Positions 56,785 through 64,000 of a stretch of 64,000 bases of DNA are shown here, piece after piece. The DNA comes from Herbaspirillum sp. SJZ106. GTDB lineage: Bacteria; Pseudomonadota; Gammaproteobacteria; Burkholderiales; Burkholderiaceae_D. Positions within the stretch are counted from its first letter, which is position 1. The number at the start of each line of letters is the position of its first letter. The stretch spans positions 43,923 through 107,922 of the forward strand of contig NZ_VFNI01000008.1 of the NCBI RefSeq assembly GCF_006715495.1. The letters are read 5' to 3'. The translations under genes were made by a program, and so were the position numbers. The notes under the pieces are model-generated. The model was not told the DNA's origin and did no database searches. It worked only from the letters and a program-made list of their open reading frames with translations.

Positions 56785-57057
56785 ATGACTATCCCCACCG
56801 AAGAATCCCTCATCGAATACCCGAGCGACTTCCCGATCAAGGTGGTCGGGATCCTGCACGATGAATTCGCCCAGACCATTGTCGAACTGGTGGTCGAGCA
56901 CGACCCCGAATTCCATGCCGGCAAGCTGGAGATGCGGCCGTCCTCGCAGGGCAAGTACCTGTCGCTGACGCTGACCGTGCGTGCCACCAGCCGCGAGCAG
57001 CTGGACAACCTGTACCGCGCGCTGTCGTCGCATGAGAAGGTGAAGTTCGTGCTGTAA
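56785..57057 (+). CDS. ybeD: YbeD/DUF493 family protein
   Basis: A 90-residue protein of the DUF493 (YbeD) family, recognisable by LIEYPSDFPIKVVGILHDEF, SQGKYLSLTLTVRATSREQL and the closing LSSHEKVKFVL. The ATG at 56785 gives the family-length protein; one 17 codons upstream would add an atypical tail. YbeD has an ACT-like fold and is usually next to lipB and lipA. Here they are separated by about 3 kb of other genes. A terminator follows. Confidence 0.93.
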   Translation: MTIPTEESLIEYPSDFPIKVVGILHDEFAQTIVELVVEHDPEFHAGKLEMRPSSQGKYLSLTLTVRATSREQLDNLYRALSSHEKVKFVL

Positions 57058-57078
57058 GCCCTTGCGCGATCGCGTATG

Positions 57079-57118
57079 AAACCCGGCGTTGCCTGCCAAG
57101 GCACGCCGGGTTTTTGTT
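57079..57118 (+). terminator. Rho-independent terminator after ybeD
   Basis: The stem AAACCCGGCGT/ACGCCGGGTTT is followed by TTG TTTG. It separates ybeD from the nuclease gene. Confidence 0.85.
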
Positions 57119-57225
57119 TGAGGCGCCGGATCGAACTTTGTGGAACTACGCCAAAAACCGACACCGCAAGCACGCCAATGACGGAGCTTGGTTCACTATA
57201 TGCCGATGTTTTCCGAAGAATCATC

Positions 57226-58356
57226 ATGGCAAAAATCAAGCTCACCAAGTCCGCGGCATTGCCCGCCGGTTATGCCGGTATCCACGGCGGAATCGTGGAA
57301 TTGCTCGATACGGCACGTCATGCGGCGGCGCGTAGCGTCAACGCGCTGATGACGGCGAGTTATTGGGAAATCGGCCGTCGTATCGTGGAAGCCGAACAGC
57401 AGGGACGGCGGCGTGCCGGATACGGGGAGCAGTTGATCGCTCGCCTGTCCGGTGACTTGACTGCACGGTTTGGGCGCGGGTTCAGCCGCCAGAACTTGCA
57501 GCAAATGCGATCATTCTTCCTGACTTGGCCGATTTGCCAGACACTGTCTGGCAAATCTTCCTCCGTATCGTCAGCAGAGCGATTCTGGCGGCTGGACGAA
57601 CTGGCGCGAATGTTCACGCTGCCGTGGTCTGCCTATGTCCGGCTACTGTCGGTCAAGGATGACCATGCTCGCCAGTTCTATGAAACCGAAGCCTTGCGCG
57701 GCGGATGGAGCGTGCGCCAGCTCGACCGGCAAATCGGCAGCCAATTCTACGAGCGTACGGCGTTATCGAAAAACAAGGCTGCGATGCTGGTGAAAGGCGC
57801 AAGACCAACGCCGGAAGATGCCATCACGCCGGGCGACGCGATCAAAGACCCGTATGTGCTGGAGTTCCTCGACCTCAAGGACGAATATTCGGAATCCGAT
57901 TTCGAGCAAGCCCTGACCCGGCGATTGGAGGATTTTCTGCTCGAACTCGGCGATGGTTTTACCTTCGTCGGACGCCAGCGCCGCTTGCGCATTGACCAGA
58001 CCTGGTACCGGGTTGATCTTCTGCTTTTTCATCGCCGCTTGCGTTGCCTCGTCATTATCGACCTGAAGCTCGGTCCGCTGACGCATGCCGATGTGGGCCA
58101 GATGCATTTGTATTGCAACTATGCAAAAGAGCATTGGACGCTGGCTGACGAGAATCCGCCCGTCGGCCTGATCCTGTGCGCCGACAAGGGCCATGCCTTG
58201 GCGCGTTATGCGCTGGAAGGGCTGCCCAGCAAGATCATGGCGGCCAACTATCGCACGGTGCTGCCGGATGCCGAACTGCTGCAAAAGGAGCTGGAAAGCA
58301 CGCGGCGGCTGATGGAGTCTCACAGGGCAATTGCCCCCAAGGCGCGCAGGCGATAA
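57226..58356 (+). CDS. YhcG-type PDDEXK nuclease (DUF1016)
   Basis: A 376-residue protein. The N-terminal DUF1016_N helical domain spans residues 12-165 (ASYWEIGRRIVEAEQQGRRR, GFSRQNLQQMRSFFLTWP, LPWSAYVRLLSVKD). The PD-(D/E)XK nuclease domain spans residues 210-345 (VLEFLDLKDEYSESDFEQAL, GFTFVGRQRRLRIDQTWYRV, then the active-site strand VDLLLFHRRLRCLVIIDLKLG). The start at 57226 avoids the ybeD terminator in which a longer frame would begin. A 27-bp near-perfect palindrome lies in frame at 57531-57557. Such proteins occur with type I restriction loci or alone; its role is unknown. Confidence 0.85.
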   Translation: MAKIKLTKSAALPAGYAGIHGGIVELLDTARHAAARSVNALMTASYWEIGRRIVEAEQQGRRRAGYGEQLIARLSGDLTARFGRGFSRQNLQQMRSFFLTWPICQTLSGKSSSVSSAERFWRLDELARMFTLPWSAYVRLLSVKDDHARQFYETEALRGGWSVRQLDRQIGSQFYERTALSKNKAAMLVKGARPTPEDAITPGDAIKDPYVLEFLDLKDEYSESDFEQALTRRLEDFLLELGDGFTFVGRQRRLRIDQTWYRVDLLLFHRRLRCLVIIDLKLGPLTHADVGQMHLYCNYAKEHWTLADENPPVGLILCADKGHALARYALEGLPSKIMAANYRTVLPDAELLQKELESTRRLMESHRAIAPKARRR

Positions 58357-58371
58357 CCATGTATTGCGGCG

Positions 58372-59292
58372 TTAGCCGGGCCAGTCGCCGCTCTCGCGAA
58401 ACAGTTTCATTTCCTTGAAGATCCACTTCTTGAACTCGGCCACGGCCGGCTTCTCCAGCCCTTCGGGCAGGTGCACGAAGTAATACGACTCGTCGGCTTT
58501 CAGGGCCACGTCGAACAGCCGCACCACCTCGCCGGCGGCGATTTCCTGCGAGGCGATCATGTGCCGGCTCAGCGCCACGCCGCCGCCGTCGGCCGCCGCG
58601 CGCAGGGTCAGCGAAGAATCCTCGATCACCAGTCCGCCGCTGGGCTCCGGCAAATCCAGCCCGGCTTGCTGCAGCCACGGTTGCCAGGATTCGCGCTGGT
58701 CCATGCGCAGCAGCGTGCATTGCGCGAGGTCGGCGGGTTTGGCGGGCTTCTTGCCGCGTTTGCTGCGGTAGGCGGGGGAGGCCACCGGGTAGTAGTAATC
58801 GTCGCTCAGTTTTTCCGATACCACGCCGCTATAGTTGCCGCGGCCGAAGCGCAGGCCGACGTCGACGCCGTCCAGGCGCAAGTCGGACAAATGGCTGCCC
58901 GACTGCAGCACCACCTCGATTTCCGGATGGCGGTCGATGAACTTCCACAGGCGCGGCGCCAGCCAGCGCGAGGCGAACGAAGGCGTGCTCGAGATCACCA
59001 GCCGTTGCTGGCGGTTCAGGCTGCGCAGATGTTCGGCGGCCAGCGCGATCTCGGACAGCGACTTGCGGATGGTGGCGGCGAAGCGCTGGCCGGTTTCGGT
59101 CACCGAGATGCGCTTGCCGTGGCGGATGAACAGCTGCAGGCCAAGCTCCTCCTCCAGCGCGCGCACCTGGTGGCTGATGGCGCCGGGCGTGACGTGGATC
59201 TCTTCGGCCGCGCGCGAAAAGCATTCGTAGCGCGCGGCGGCATCGAAGGCGCGCAATGCCGCCAGGTTGGGCAGCTTCCTCAAATCGGCCAT
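58372..59292 (-). CDS. GcvA-like LysR-family transcriptional regulator
   Basis: A 306-residue regulator. The N-terminus MADLRKLPNLAALRAFDAAA and helix-turn-helix RAAEEIHVTPGAISHQVRAL are hallmarks of the GcvA/TrpI branch (LxALRxFEAAAR). The effector domain includes LRLDGVDVGLRFGRGNYSG and RAAADGGGVALSRHM. The start at 59292 fits the family, and 44 upstream in-frame residues are atypical. It is convergent with the nuclease gene (15 bp) and divergent from the DUF2917 gene, the probable target. GcvA-type regulators with a DUF2917 neighbour are common in this group. Confidence 0.9.
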   Translation of the reverse strand: MADLRKLPNLAALRAFDAAARYECFSRAAEEIHVTPGAISHQVRALEEELGLQLFIRHGKRISVTETGQRFAATIRKSLSEIALAAEHLRSLNRQQRLVISSTPSFASRWLAPRLWKFIDRHPEIEVVLQSGSHLSDLRLDGVDVGLRFGRGNYSGVVSEKLSDDYYYPVASPAYRSKRGKKPAKPADLAQCTLLRMDQRESWQPWLQQAGLDLPEPSGGLVIEDSSLTLRAAADGGGVALSRHMIASQEIAAGEVVRLFDVALKADESYYFVHLPEGLEKPAVAEFKKWIFKEMKLFRESGDWPG

Positions 59293-59478
59293 GCTTGGTT
59301 CCTTGTGAATTCCATTCGCAATAACACCGAATATATATCGTTTTGGTTTGTGCGTGAGGCTTCCTACAATGAACTCCAATTCAACGAAATCACCGGAAAT
59401 TCCTCTGAGAGGCCGCGCCATCAAGGCCTGGTGGCTTGCCCCGGGGTTTGTCCTGCGAAACGGGAAAAGGAGTGCGCC

Positions 59479-59877
59479 ATGCCAATTTCATTCACAAACC
59501 AAACCGCCCCGCTATGCCTTGAAGAAGGGCGCGTCCACGCCGTGCGCCTGCAACATCCGGTACGGGTGAGGGTGCGTTGCGGGCTGGTCTGGCTGACGGT
59601 GGAAGAGGGCGGCGCCGACGTGTGGCTCAGTCCCGGCCGCGACTTCGATTTCCACGGCCGCGGGCTGGCGGTGTTTGAAGCCGTCAAGGGCCGCGCCGAG
59701 TTCGACATCCTGCCGCTGCCCGGCCCGCTGGCGCGCGCCGCCCGGGTCCTCCGCGGCTGGTTGGCCCGCAAGCCGCAGGCGACCGGGCCGGCCGCCGCCG
59801 ACTGCTGCGCGGCGGGGGAGCAGGGCGCGCTGCGCATCAGCCGCCTGTTGCCGCGCGGACTGATCCGCTGGTTCTGA
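59479..59877 (+). CDS. DUF2917 domain-containing protein
   Basis: A 132-residue protein with AAAAGGAG upstream of the ATG. Residues 10-75 match DUF2917: [41 protein letters not shown] and a beta-rich, cupin-like pattern. A variable tail with basic helices follows ([15 protein letters not shown]) and ends [11 protein letters not shown]. The family is uncharacterised. Its divergent position with a GcvA-like LysR gene suggests joint regulation. Confidence 0.85.
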   Translation: MPISFTNQTAPLCLEEGRVHAVRLQHPVRVRVRCGLVWLTVEEGGADVWLSPGRDFDFHGRGLAVFEAVKGRAEFDILPLPGPLARAARVLRGWLARKPQATGPAAADCCAAGEQGALRISRLLPRGLIRWF

Positions 59878-60013
59878 GCGGAATAACGGAAAGCCTGGCC
59901 GGTCGCCTTTTTCCAACGCTTTCCGCCAACAAATATTGCCCATGATGCAATATTGGCCGTCAAAACCCATGCCGCGCCGATGGGCCAGAGCGAAGTTCGC
60001 TAAACTGGCAGCC

Positions 60014-60736
60014 ATGCAGACAGCAACACACACCGTCGGCGCGCAGCAAGCGGCCGCTTCGCCCGCCATCCTGGCCGGCCCCGGCCTGCCGCAGATCGTG
60101 CGGCGCGGCACCGAGCCCTACGAGGCCAGCTTCGCCGCCATGCGCGCCTACACCGACGCGCGCACCGCCGAGACGCCCGACCAGCTCTGGATCGTCGAAC
60201 ATCCGCCGGTCTACACGCTGGGCCTGGGCGCCGACCGTTCCCACGTATTGAATCCCCACGACATCCCGGTGGTACAGACCGACCGCGGCGGCGAAGTCAC
60301 CTTCCACGGCCCCGGCCAGGCGGTGATCTACCTGCTGATGGACCTGCGCCGCAACCGCGCCGGAGCCCGTCTGTTCGCGCGCGAGTTCGTGTACAACATC
60401 GAGCAGGCGGTGATCGACACGCTGGCGGCGTATAATCTGGCCGGTGAACGCAAGCAGGGCGCGCCGGGCATCTATGCCGCCGACGGGGCGTGGCAGGGCG
60501 CCAAGGTGGCCGCATTGGGCTTGAAGATCCGCGGCAACGGCTGCACTTACCATGGGGTATCGCTCAACGTCGACATGGATCTGACGCCGTTTTCCTGGAT
60601 CAATCCCTGCGGCTACGAAGGCCTGGCCACGGTCGACATGAAGACCCTGGGCGCCGCCGCTGCCCGCCTGGCCGACGTCCAGGCGTTGCTTGCCGAGAAA
60701 CTGATCGCCCGCTTCACGGGCATAGAAGGGCGCTGA
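60014..60736 (+). CDS. lipB: Octanoyl-[acyl-carrier-protein]-protein N-octanoyltransferase
   Basis: A 240-residue LipB that moves octanoate from acyl-carrier protein to lipoyl domains. Family blocks are [36 protein letters not shown], and the catalytic Lys/Cys pair in [13 protein letters not shown], with the following [20 protein letters not shown]. The ATG at 60014 is chosen over upstream in-frame ATGs at 59936-59945, which would add an atypical basic leader. lipA follows 32 bp later, and the two form the lipoate synthesis operon. Confidence 0.95.
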   Translation: MQTATHTVGAQQAAASPAILAGPGLPQIVRRGTEPYEASFAAMRAYTDARTAETPDQLWIVEHPPVYTLGLGADRSHVLNPHDIPVVQTDRGGEVTFHGPGQAVIYLLMDLRRNRAGARLFAREFVYNIEQAVIDTLAAYNLAGERKQGAPGIYAADGAWQGAKVAALGLKIRGNGCTYHGVSLNVDMDLTPFSWINPCGYEGLATVDMKTLGAAAARLADVQALLAEKLIARFTGIEGR

Positions 60737-60768
60737 GGCACACGCCGGGCGCCGGAAATACCGACACC

Positions 60769-61752
60769 ATGACTACCGACATCACTCCAGCAGCAGATTC
60801 CTCCAGCAACGCGGCGCGCGCCAACCCGCTCGACAAGCAGAAGGGCGCCGGCAAGACCGCCTGGATCCCGATCAAGATCGTGGCCGCCGAGAAACTGAAG
60901 AAGCCGGACTGGATCCGCGTCAAGGCCGGCTCGCCGACCACGCGCTTCTATGAAATCAAGGACATCCTGCGCGCCAACAACCTGGTGACGGTGTGCGAGG
61001 AAGCCTCCTGCCCCAACATCGGCGAATGCTTCGGCAAGGGCACCGCCACCTTCATGATCATGGGCGACAAGTGCACCCGCCGCTGCCCGTTCTGCGACGT
61101 CGGCCACGGCCGTCCCGACCCGCTCGACCCGAATGAACCGGAAAACCTGGCCAAGACCATCGCCCAGCTGAAGCTGTCGTACGTGGTGATCACCAGCGTC
61201 GACCGCGATGACCTGCGCGACGGCGGCGCCGCCCACTTCGCCGAATGCATCCGCCGCGTGCGCGAGCTGTCGCCCGAGACCCGCATCGAGATCCTGACCC
61301 CGGACTTCCGCGGCCGCATGGATCGCGCGCTGGAAATCCTCAAGATGGCCCCGCCGGACGTCATGAACCACAACCTGGAAACCGCGCCGCGCCTGTACAA
61401 GGAAGCGCGCCCCGGCTCCGACTACGAATACTCGCTGAACCTGTTGAAGCGCTTCAAGGATCTGCATCCGGAAACCCCGACCAAGTCCGGCATCATGGTC
61501 GGCCTGGGCGAGACCGACGAGGAAGTGCTGCAGGTCATGCGCGACATGCGCGCCCACAACGTCGACATGCTGACCATCGGCCAGTACCTGATGCCCAGCG
61601 GCGACCACCTGCCGGTGCGCCGCTACGTGCACCCGGACACCTTCAAGATGTATGAGGAAGAAGCCTACAAGATGGGCTTCGTGCATGCCGCCGTGGGCGC
61701 CATGGTGCGTTCCAGCTACCACGCCGACCAGCAGGCGCACGGCCTGGTCTGA
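60769..61752 (+). CDS. lipA: Lipoyl synthase (radical SAM)
   Basis: A 327-residue radical SAM enzyme that inserts two sulfur atoms into octanoyl-lipoyl domains. The auxiliary cluster motif is C-x4-C-x5-C ([12 protein letters not shown]), the radical SAM motif is CTRRCPFC, and the conserved C-terminal serine is in MVRSSYHAD. The ATG at 60769 gives a normal N-terminal tail. It is the last ordinary housekeeping gene before an AT-rich accessory segment beginning about 40 bp after its stop. Confidence 0.97.
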   Translation: MTTDITPAADSSSNAARANPLDKQKGAGKTAWIPIKIVAAEKLKKPDWIRVKAGSPTTRFYEIKDILRANNLVTVCEEASCPNIGECFGKGTATFMIMGDKCTRRCPFCDVGHGRPDPLDPNEPENLAKTIAQLKLSYVVITSVDRDDLRDGGAAHFAECIRRVRELSPETRIEILTPDFRGRMDRALEILKMAPPDVMNHNLETAPRLYKEARPGSDYEYSLNLLKRFKDLHPETPTKSGIMVGLGETDEEVLQVMRDMRAHNVDMLTIGQYLMPSGDHLPVRRYVHPDTFKMYEEEAYKMGFVHAAVGAMVRSSYHADQQAHGLV

Positions 61753-61880
61753 GCAGCGGTGTGAATGATATGAGTTAATGAGAATATCTAGAAGAAGTTG
61801 AGATTTTCCATAAGTTGGTGAGATTCAAATAATAAAGTGACAATGTATTCGTCATTTTCAGCTGGGGAGCTGAATAACGG

Positions 61881-63542
61881 ATGGCAGAAGCAAATGAATT
61901 GATGATCGCTGCCTTGCCGACCGACGGGAATGCTTGGCGCATCGACTGGTTTGGTGAGATCGCGTTTCCAAACCGGATGATTCGACGCAAACAGCCATCC
62001 GTTCTCCTTCATCTGTCGCGTGTGATTGATGAGCGCTATCGCGAGGACCATTCGGTTCTTCTCAATCCTGAATCTACATTTGTCGCCAAGCAACGGAAGG
62101 TATGGGTTTCAGTTGGAACCTTGCCGTTGCTTCGTATCGGCGATATTTGGCGCGATGGACTATTGGAGACTACGCCCGATTACCAATTCGAAAGCTTTTC
62201 CGATTTAGATATAGGCTCAGAAACCGTCAGTCTGATTAAGGCTGGGCTCAATTTGGAAGAGAATGGCTTCTTGCTGCCTCGAGGAGAACATCCTTGGCAC
62301 ATGCAGGCTACGCAATCCTATTGTTTGATGATCGCCTTGCCTGGCGAACGTCGACTGATTATTCCGTGCCTTGAGTTGATTCGTTTCTATTTCGGGTCGT
62401 CCAGTAATTTGCTGACAAAGCTGTTTCTACCTCCGCTCAACCGAGACGTTTTATATAGAAAAGCCCATCACAGCAAAATCAATGGCCAACTATCTATTGC
62501 GTTAGCCGAAGGTATTTCAGGTGCTTCAGCTGCTGACATTGGCCGTATGCATATGGATTCCACGGCCTGGCGGTCGGCAGTTAACGTGGGAACATCGCTT
62601 CTCAAAGCATCAGTATCAAATCAAGAAATTCATCCACAAGCGCATTTTCCATTCGAAGGTCAAACAACGCTAACAGCATCCGGGAAGTGGTTGTCATTCT
62701 CTGGGGAGCCACACGTTACGTTCCTTGCCTACAGCCTTCGCTCATGTTCACATCCATTCCCATTTCGTTCTCTGCGCTACGACGTCGAAGATCGGCGCGC
62801 CGCGCCAGCGAATACTACTTCACTCACTGAGGCATCCACACCCCGTCTTGTTAAGCCGGCGCGACAATCATCAGATCGGCAGTTGGTAGAAGAGGATGCA
62901 TCTGGAAAACTTGTCCGGCAGGTACGCTCCGTCTGGGCCGCACAGAGGTTCACCGACTTAACGAAAAAGACCATTTGGAAGAAAAAAATCTTGGCGGCGC
63001 AGCCCAGTGGAGCGACGCTTGTCGCCGGACCTACAAGTGATACGAATGTTGCGGTCGGAGATGTTGGATCAGATCGACGCGTACGCTCTGTGGATTTGCA
63101 GATAAAGACAAAAGACAAATCGAAATTCCCGGTCCCGGATTTTCTGAAAGAGGTCGTTGATGATCTCAAAGCGCTACGGGAATGGAAACTCGAGTTGCTG
63201 ACTGAAAGTAGCGAGGACGGATGGACTATTCCTATTTCGATATTGGCGGATGAAGAAGGCGAAATTGATTTCTCTTTGTTCATCGCAGTAGGAGAGAATC
63301 AATTACGAGAAAGAAGAGTCTCCGCGTTCTCGGCTATCAATAACAGAGTAAACATCACTATTGTTGTCACTGAATCCGCTCCCCCTTATACGAAGCTCTA
63401 TCTTATGGAGCCAGAGTGTGAATCTAATTTGCCTGATACGTTGCAGCGCGCGACGTCTGATTTTATTTCCCGTGATCGCGACGCTAAGAGCGAAGCAATT
63501 AATATTGCGATTCGACGATTAACGGATGAGGACGATATTTAG
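61881..63542 (+). CDS. Unrecognised 553-residue protein of accessory region (weak TnsE resemblance)
   Basis: I do not recognise this protein with confidence. It has an N-terminal beta-rich region (AWRIDWFGEIAFPNRMIRRK), then the motif RRLIIPCLELIRFYFGSSSN, a polar low-complexity middle (residues 300-400), and an alpha/beta C-terminal domain (residues 410-553; FLKEVVDDLKALREWKLELL, NNRVNITIVVTES, YTKLYLMEPE). The length, the IPxLELxRxxF block and the C-terminal layout recall TnsE of Tn7 (538 residues), but the similarity is only by eye. Codon use is AT-rich compared with lipA. Short imperfect repeats (AGTTAATGAGAAT, AGTTGAGATT, AGTTGGTGAGATTC) lie between lipA and its start. Confidence 0.45.
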   Translation: MAEANELMIAALPTDGNAWRIDWFGEIAFPNRMIRRKQPSVLLHLSRVIDERYREDHSVLLNPESTFVAKQRKVWVSVGTLPLLRIGDIWRDGLLETTPDYQFESFSDLDIGSETVSLIKAGLNLEENGFLLPRGEHPWHMQATQSYCLMIALPGERRLIIPCLELIRFYFGSSSNLLTKLFLPPLNRDVLYRKAHHSKINGQLSIALAEGISGASAADIGRMHMDSTAWRSAVNVGTSLLKASVSNQEIHPQAHFPFEGQTTLTASGKWLSFSGEPHVTFLAYSLRSCSHPFPFRSLRYDVEDRRAAPANTTSLTEASTPRLVKPARQSSDRQLVEEDASGKLVRQVRSVWAAQRFTDLTKKTIWKKKILAAQPSGATLVAGPTSDTNVAVGDVGSDRRVRSVDLQIKTKDKSKFPVPDFLKEVVDDLKALREWKLELLTESSEDGWTIPISILADEEGEIDFSLFIAVGENQLRERRVSAFSAINNRVNITIVVTESAPPYTKLYLMEPECESNLPDTLQRATSDFISRDRDAKSEAINIAIRRLTDEDDI

Positions 63543-63905
63543 CGCCCAGACAGTTTTTCGCGGAGTATGCTTTCTATTGCAAGCGTGAGACCGATATCTG
63601 TGTTGACCAAGATCAAGTTTCGGCATCTCGACGCGAAAAGCCATTCGCTATCTTTATTGAAAATGAAGATTTCATACACGAATGAAGGGGCATGTTTAGT
63701 TCATAACTATGCATAGTAAAATATAAATGAGAACATATTTAGCCACCCTTGCGAGTATGACGTTACGCAGTTTGGAAAAGCAAAAATAAATAAACCCAAT
63801 GGATTCGGCATTACGTTATTTGGAGGACCTACCTGCAAAGACGACGTCATGTGATTTCCATCGACATCTGAAGTGAGTTAGGAACGCTTGCCGTTCAATT
63901 GAAAC
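63543..63905. other. AT-rich gap between the 553-residue gene and the IS element
   Basis: No intact gene is supported. On the minus strand, 63539-63700 stays open for about 50 codons (FVYEIFIFNKDSEWLFASRC, then NLILVNTDIGLTLAIESILR) and ends within the 553-residue gene's stop region. This may be the 3' remnant of a gene cut off by later insertions. The remainder is low-complexity AT-rich sequence. Confidence 0.4.
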
Positions 63906-64000
63906 TGACCTGACCTGAAAAAACTGGTCCGACTTGAAATTTCATATGCTATTGAAAAGGAGAGTCAGACCATGCCGAAAAAGCGATTCACATCCGAAGA
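63906..64000 (+). mobile_element. Left end of an IS3-family insertion sequence (partial)
   Basis: The sequence TGACCTGACCTGAAAAAACT, then GGTCC, looks like an IS3-type left terminal repeat. It is followed 60 bp later by GAAAAGGAGAG and an ATG opening MPKKRFTSEE, the usual start of IS3-group OrfA transposase proteins. The element continues beyond the window. Its exact terminal base (63906 or 63911) cannot be fixed without the other end. Confidence 0.65.
63972..64000 (+). CDS. IS3-family transposase OrfA (partial, 5' end only)
   Basis: Only the first nine codons are inside the window (MPKKRFTSE), with AAGGAGAG 6-13 nt upstream. The opening matches the K-K-R-F-T-x-E-(Q/E) start shared by many IS3-group OrfA helix-turn-helix proteins. 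Identity of the group needs the rest of the sequence. Confidence 0.55.

Noticed and set aside
61881..63542. Firm naming of the 553-residue protein as TnsE
   Set aside because: Similarity is limited to one short block and general layout judged by eye; kept only as a low-confidence hypothesis.

Overview
The window is chromosomal DNA from a GC-rich betaproteobacterium, most probably Oxalobacteraceae and Herbaspirillum-like. This is inferred from gene content, codon bias and gene neighbourhoods; no search was run. It spans the origin of replication. dnaA, dnaN and gyrB lie on the minus strand at 17.0-22.9 kb. mnmG, rsmG, parA and parB lie on the plus strand at 41.0-46.7 kb with two parS sites. 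Between them, at 28.87-29.1 kb and 29.59-29.83 kb, sit two copies of an oriC-like module: DnaA boxes followed by an AT-rich segment with TAC/TAT trios. The copies are about 722 bp apart with nearly identical internal spacing and enclose a small [2Fe-2S] ferredoxin gene.

Layout. 0-2.1 kb: partial serine hydrolase divergent from a LysR regulator. 2.1-8.3 kb: Fur-box-controlled iron region (DUF2325 protein, FecI sigma, FecR anti-sigma, TonB siderophore receptor), then a small membrane protein and an orphan ABC ATPase. 8.3-8.65 kb: gene debris in which a chemoreceptor-like N-terminal helix is joined to the C-terminal end of a Wadjet JetD-type protein. 8.7-12.8 kb: GntR/FCD regulator, BMP-family binding protein, flavin reductase, cytosine/guanine-type deaminase and a Sir2 protein. 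12.9-16.9 kb: AT-rich defence island (XRE regulator, HNH nuclease, PD-(D/E)XK-like protein, C5-cytosine methyltransferase, Vsr). 17-25.4 kb: gyrB, dnaN, dnaA, a class II glutamine amidotransferase and two small paralogous genes, each followed by a conserved CCTCCTCCC-bearing hairpin resembling the cuckoo/CcsR anti-Shine-Dalgarno sRNAs. 25.5-30.9 kb: LysR, AsmA-family protein, the duplicated origin and another LysR.

31-39.6 kb: methylmalonate-semialdehyde dehydrogenase, GMC oxidoreductase and a five-gene branched-chain-amino-acid-type ABC importer. 39.9-46.7 kb: TSUP permease, parS pair, mnmG-rsmG-lipocalin, LysE exporter, parA-parB. 46.9-55.6 kb: periplasmic glucan protein OpgG divergent from the GH3 beta-glucosidase BglX, and two ABC exporters (one SbmA/YddA-like). 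55.7-61.8 kb: D-amino acid transaminase, YbeD/DUF493, then lipB-lipA separated from ybeD by a YhcG/DUF1016 nuclease, a GcvA-like LysR and a DUF2917 gene. 61.9-64.0 kb: AT-rich accessory DNA with an unrecognised 553-residue protein weakly resembling TnsE and the start of an IS3-type element.

Two families of dispersed intergenic palindromic repeats occur, three copies of one and two of the other. No tRNA, rRNA or CRISPR array was seen.
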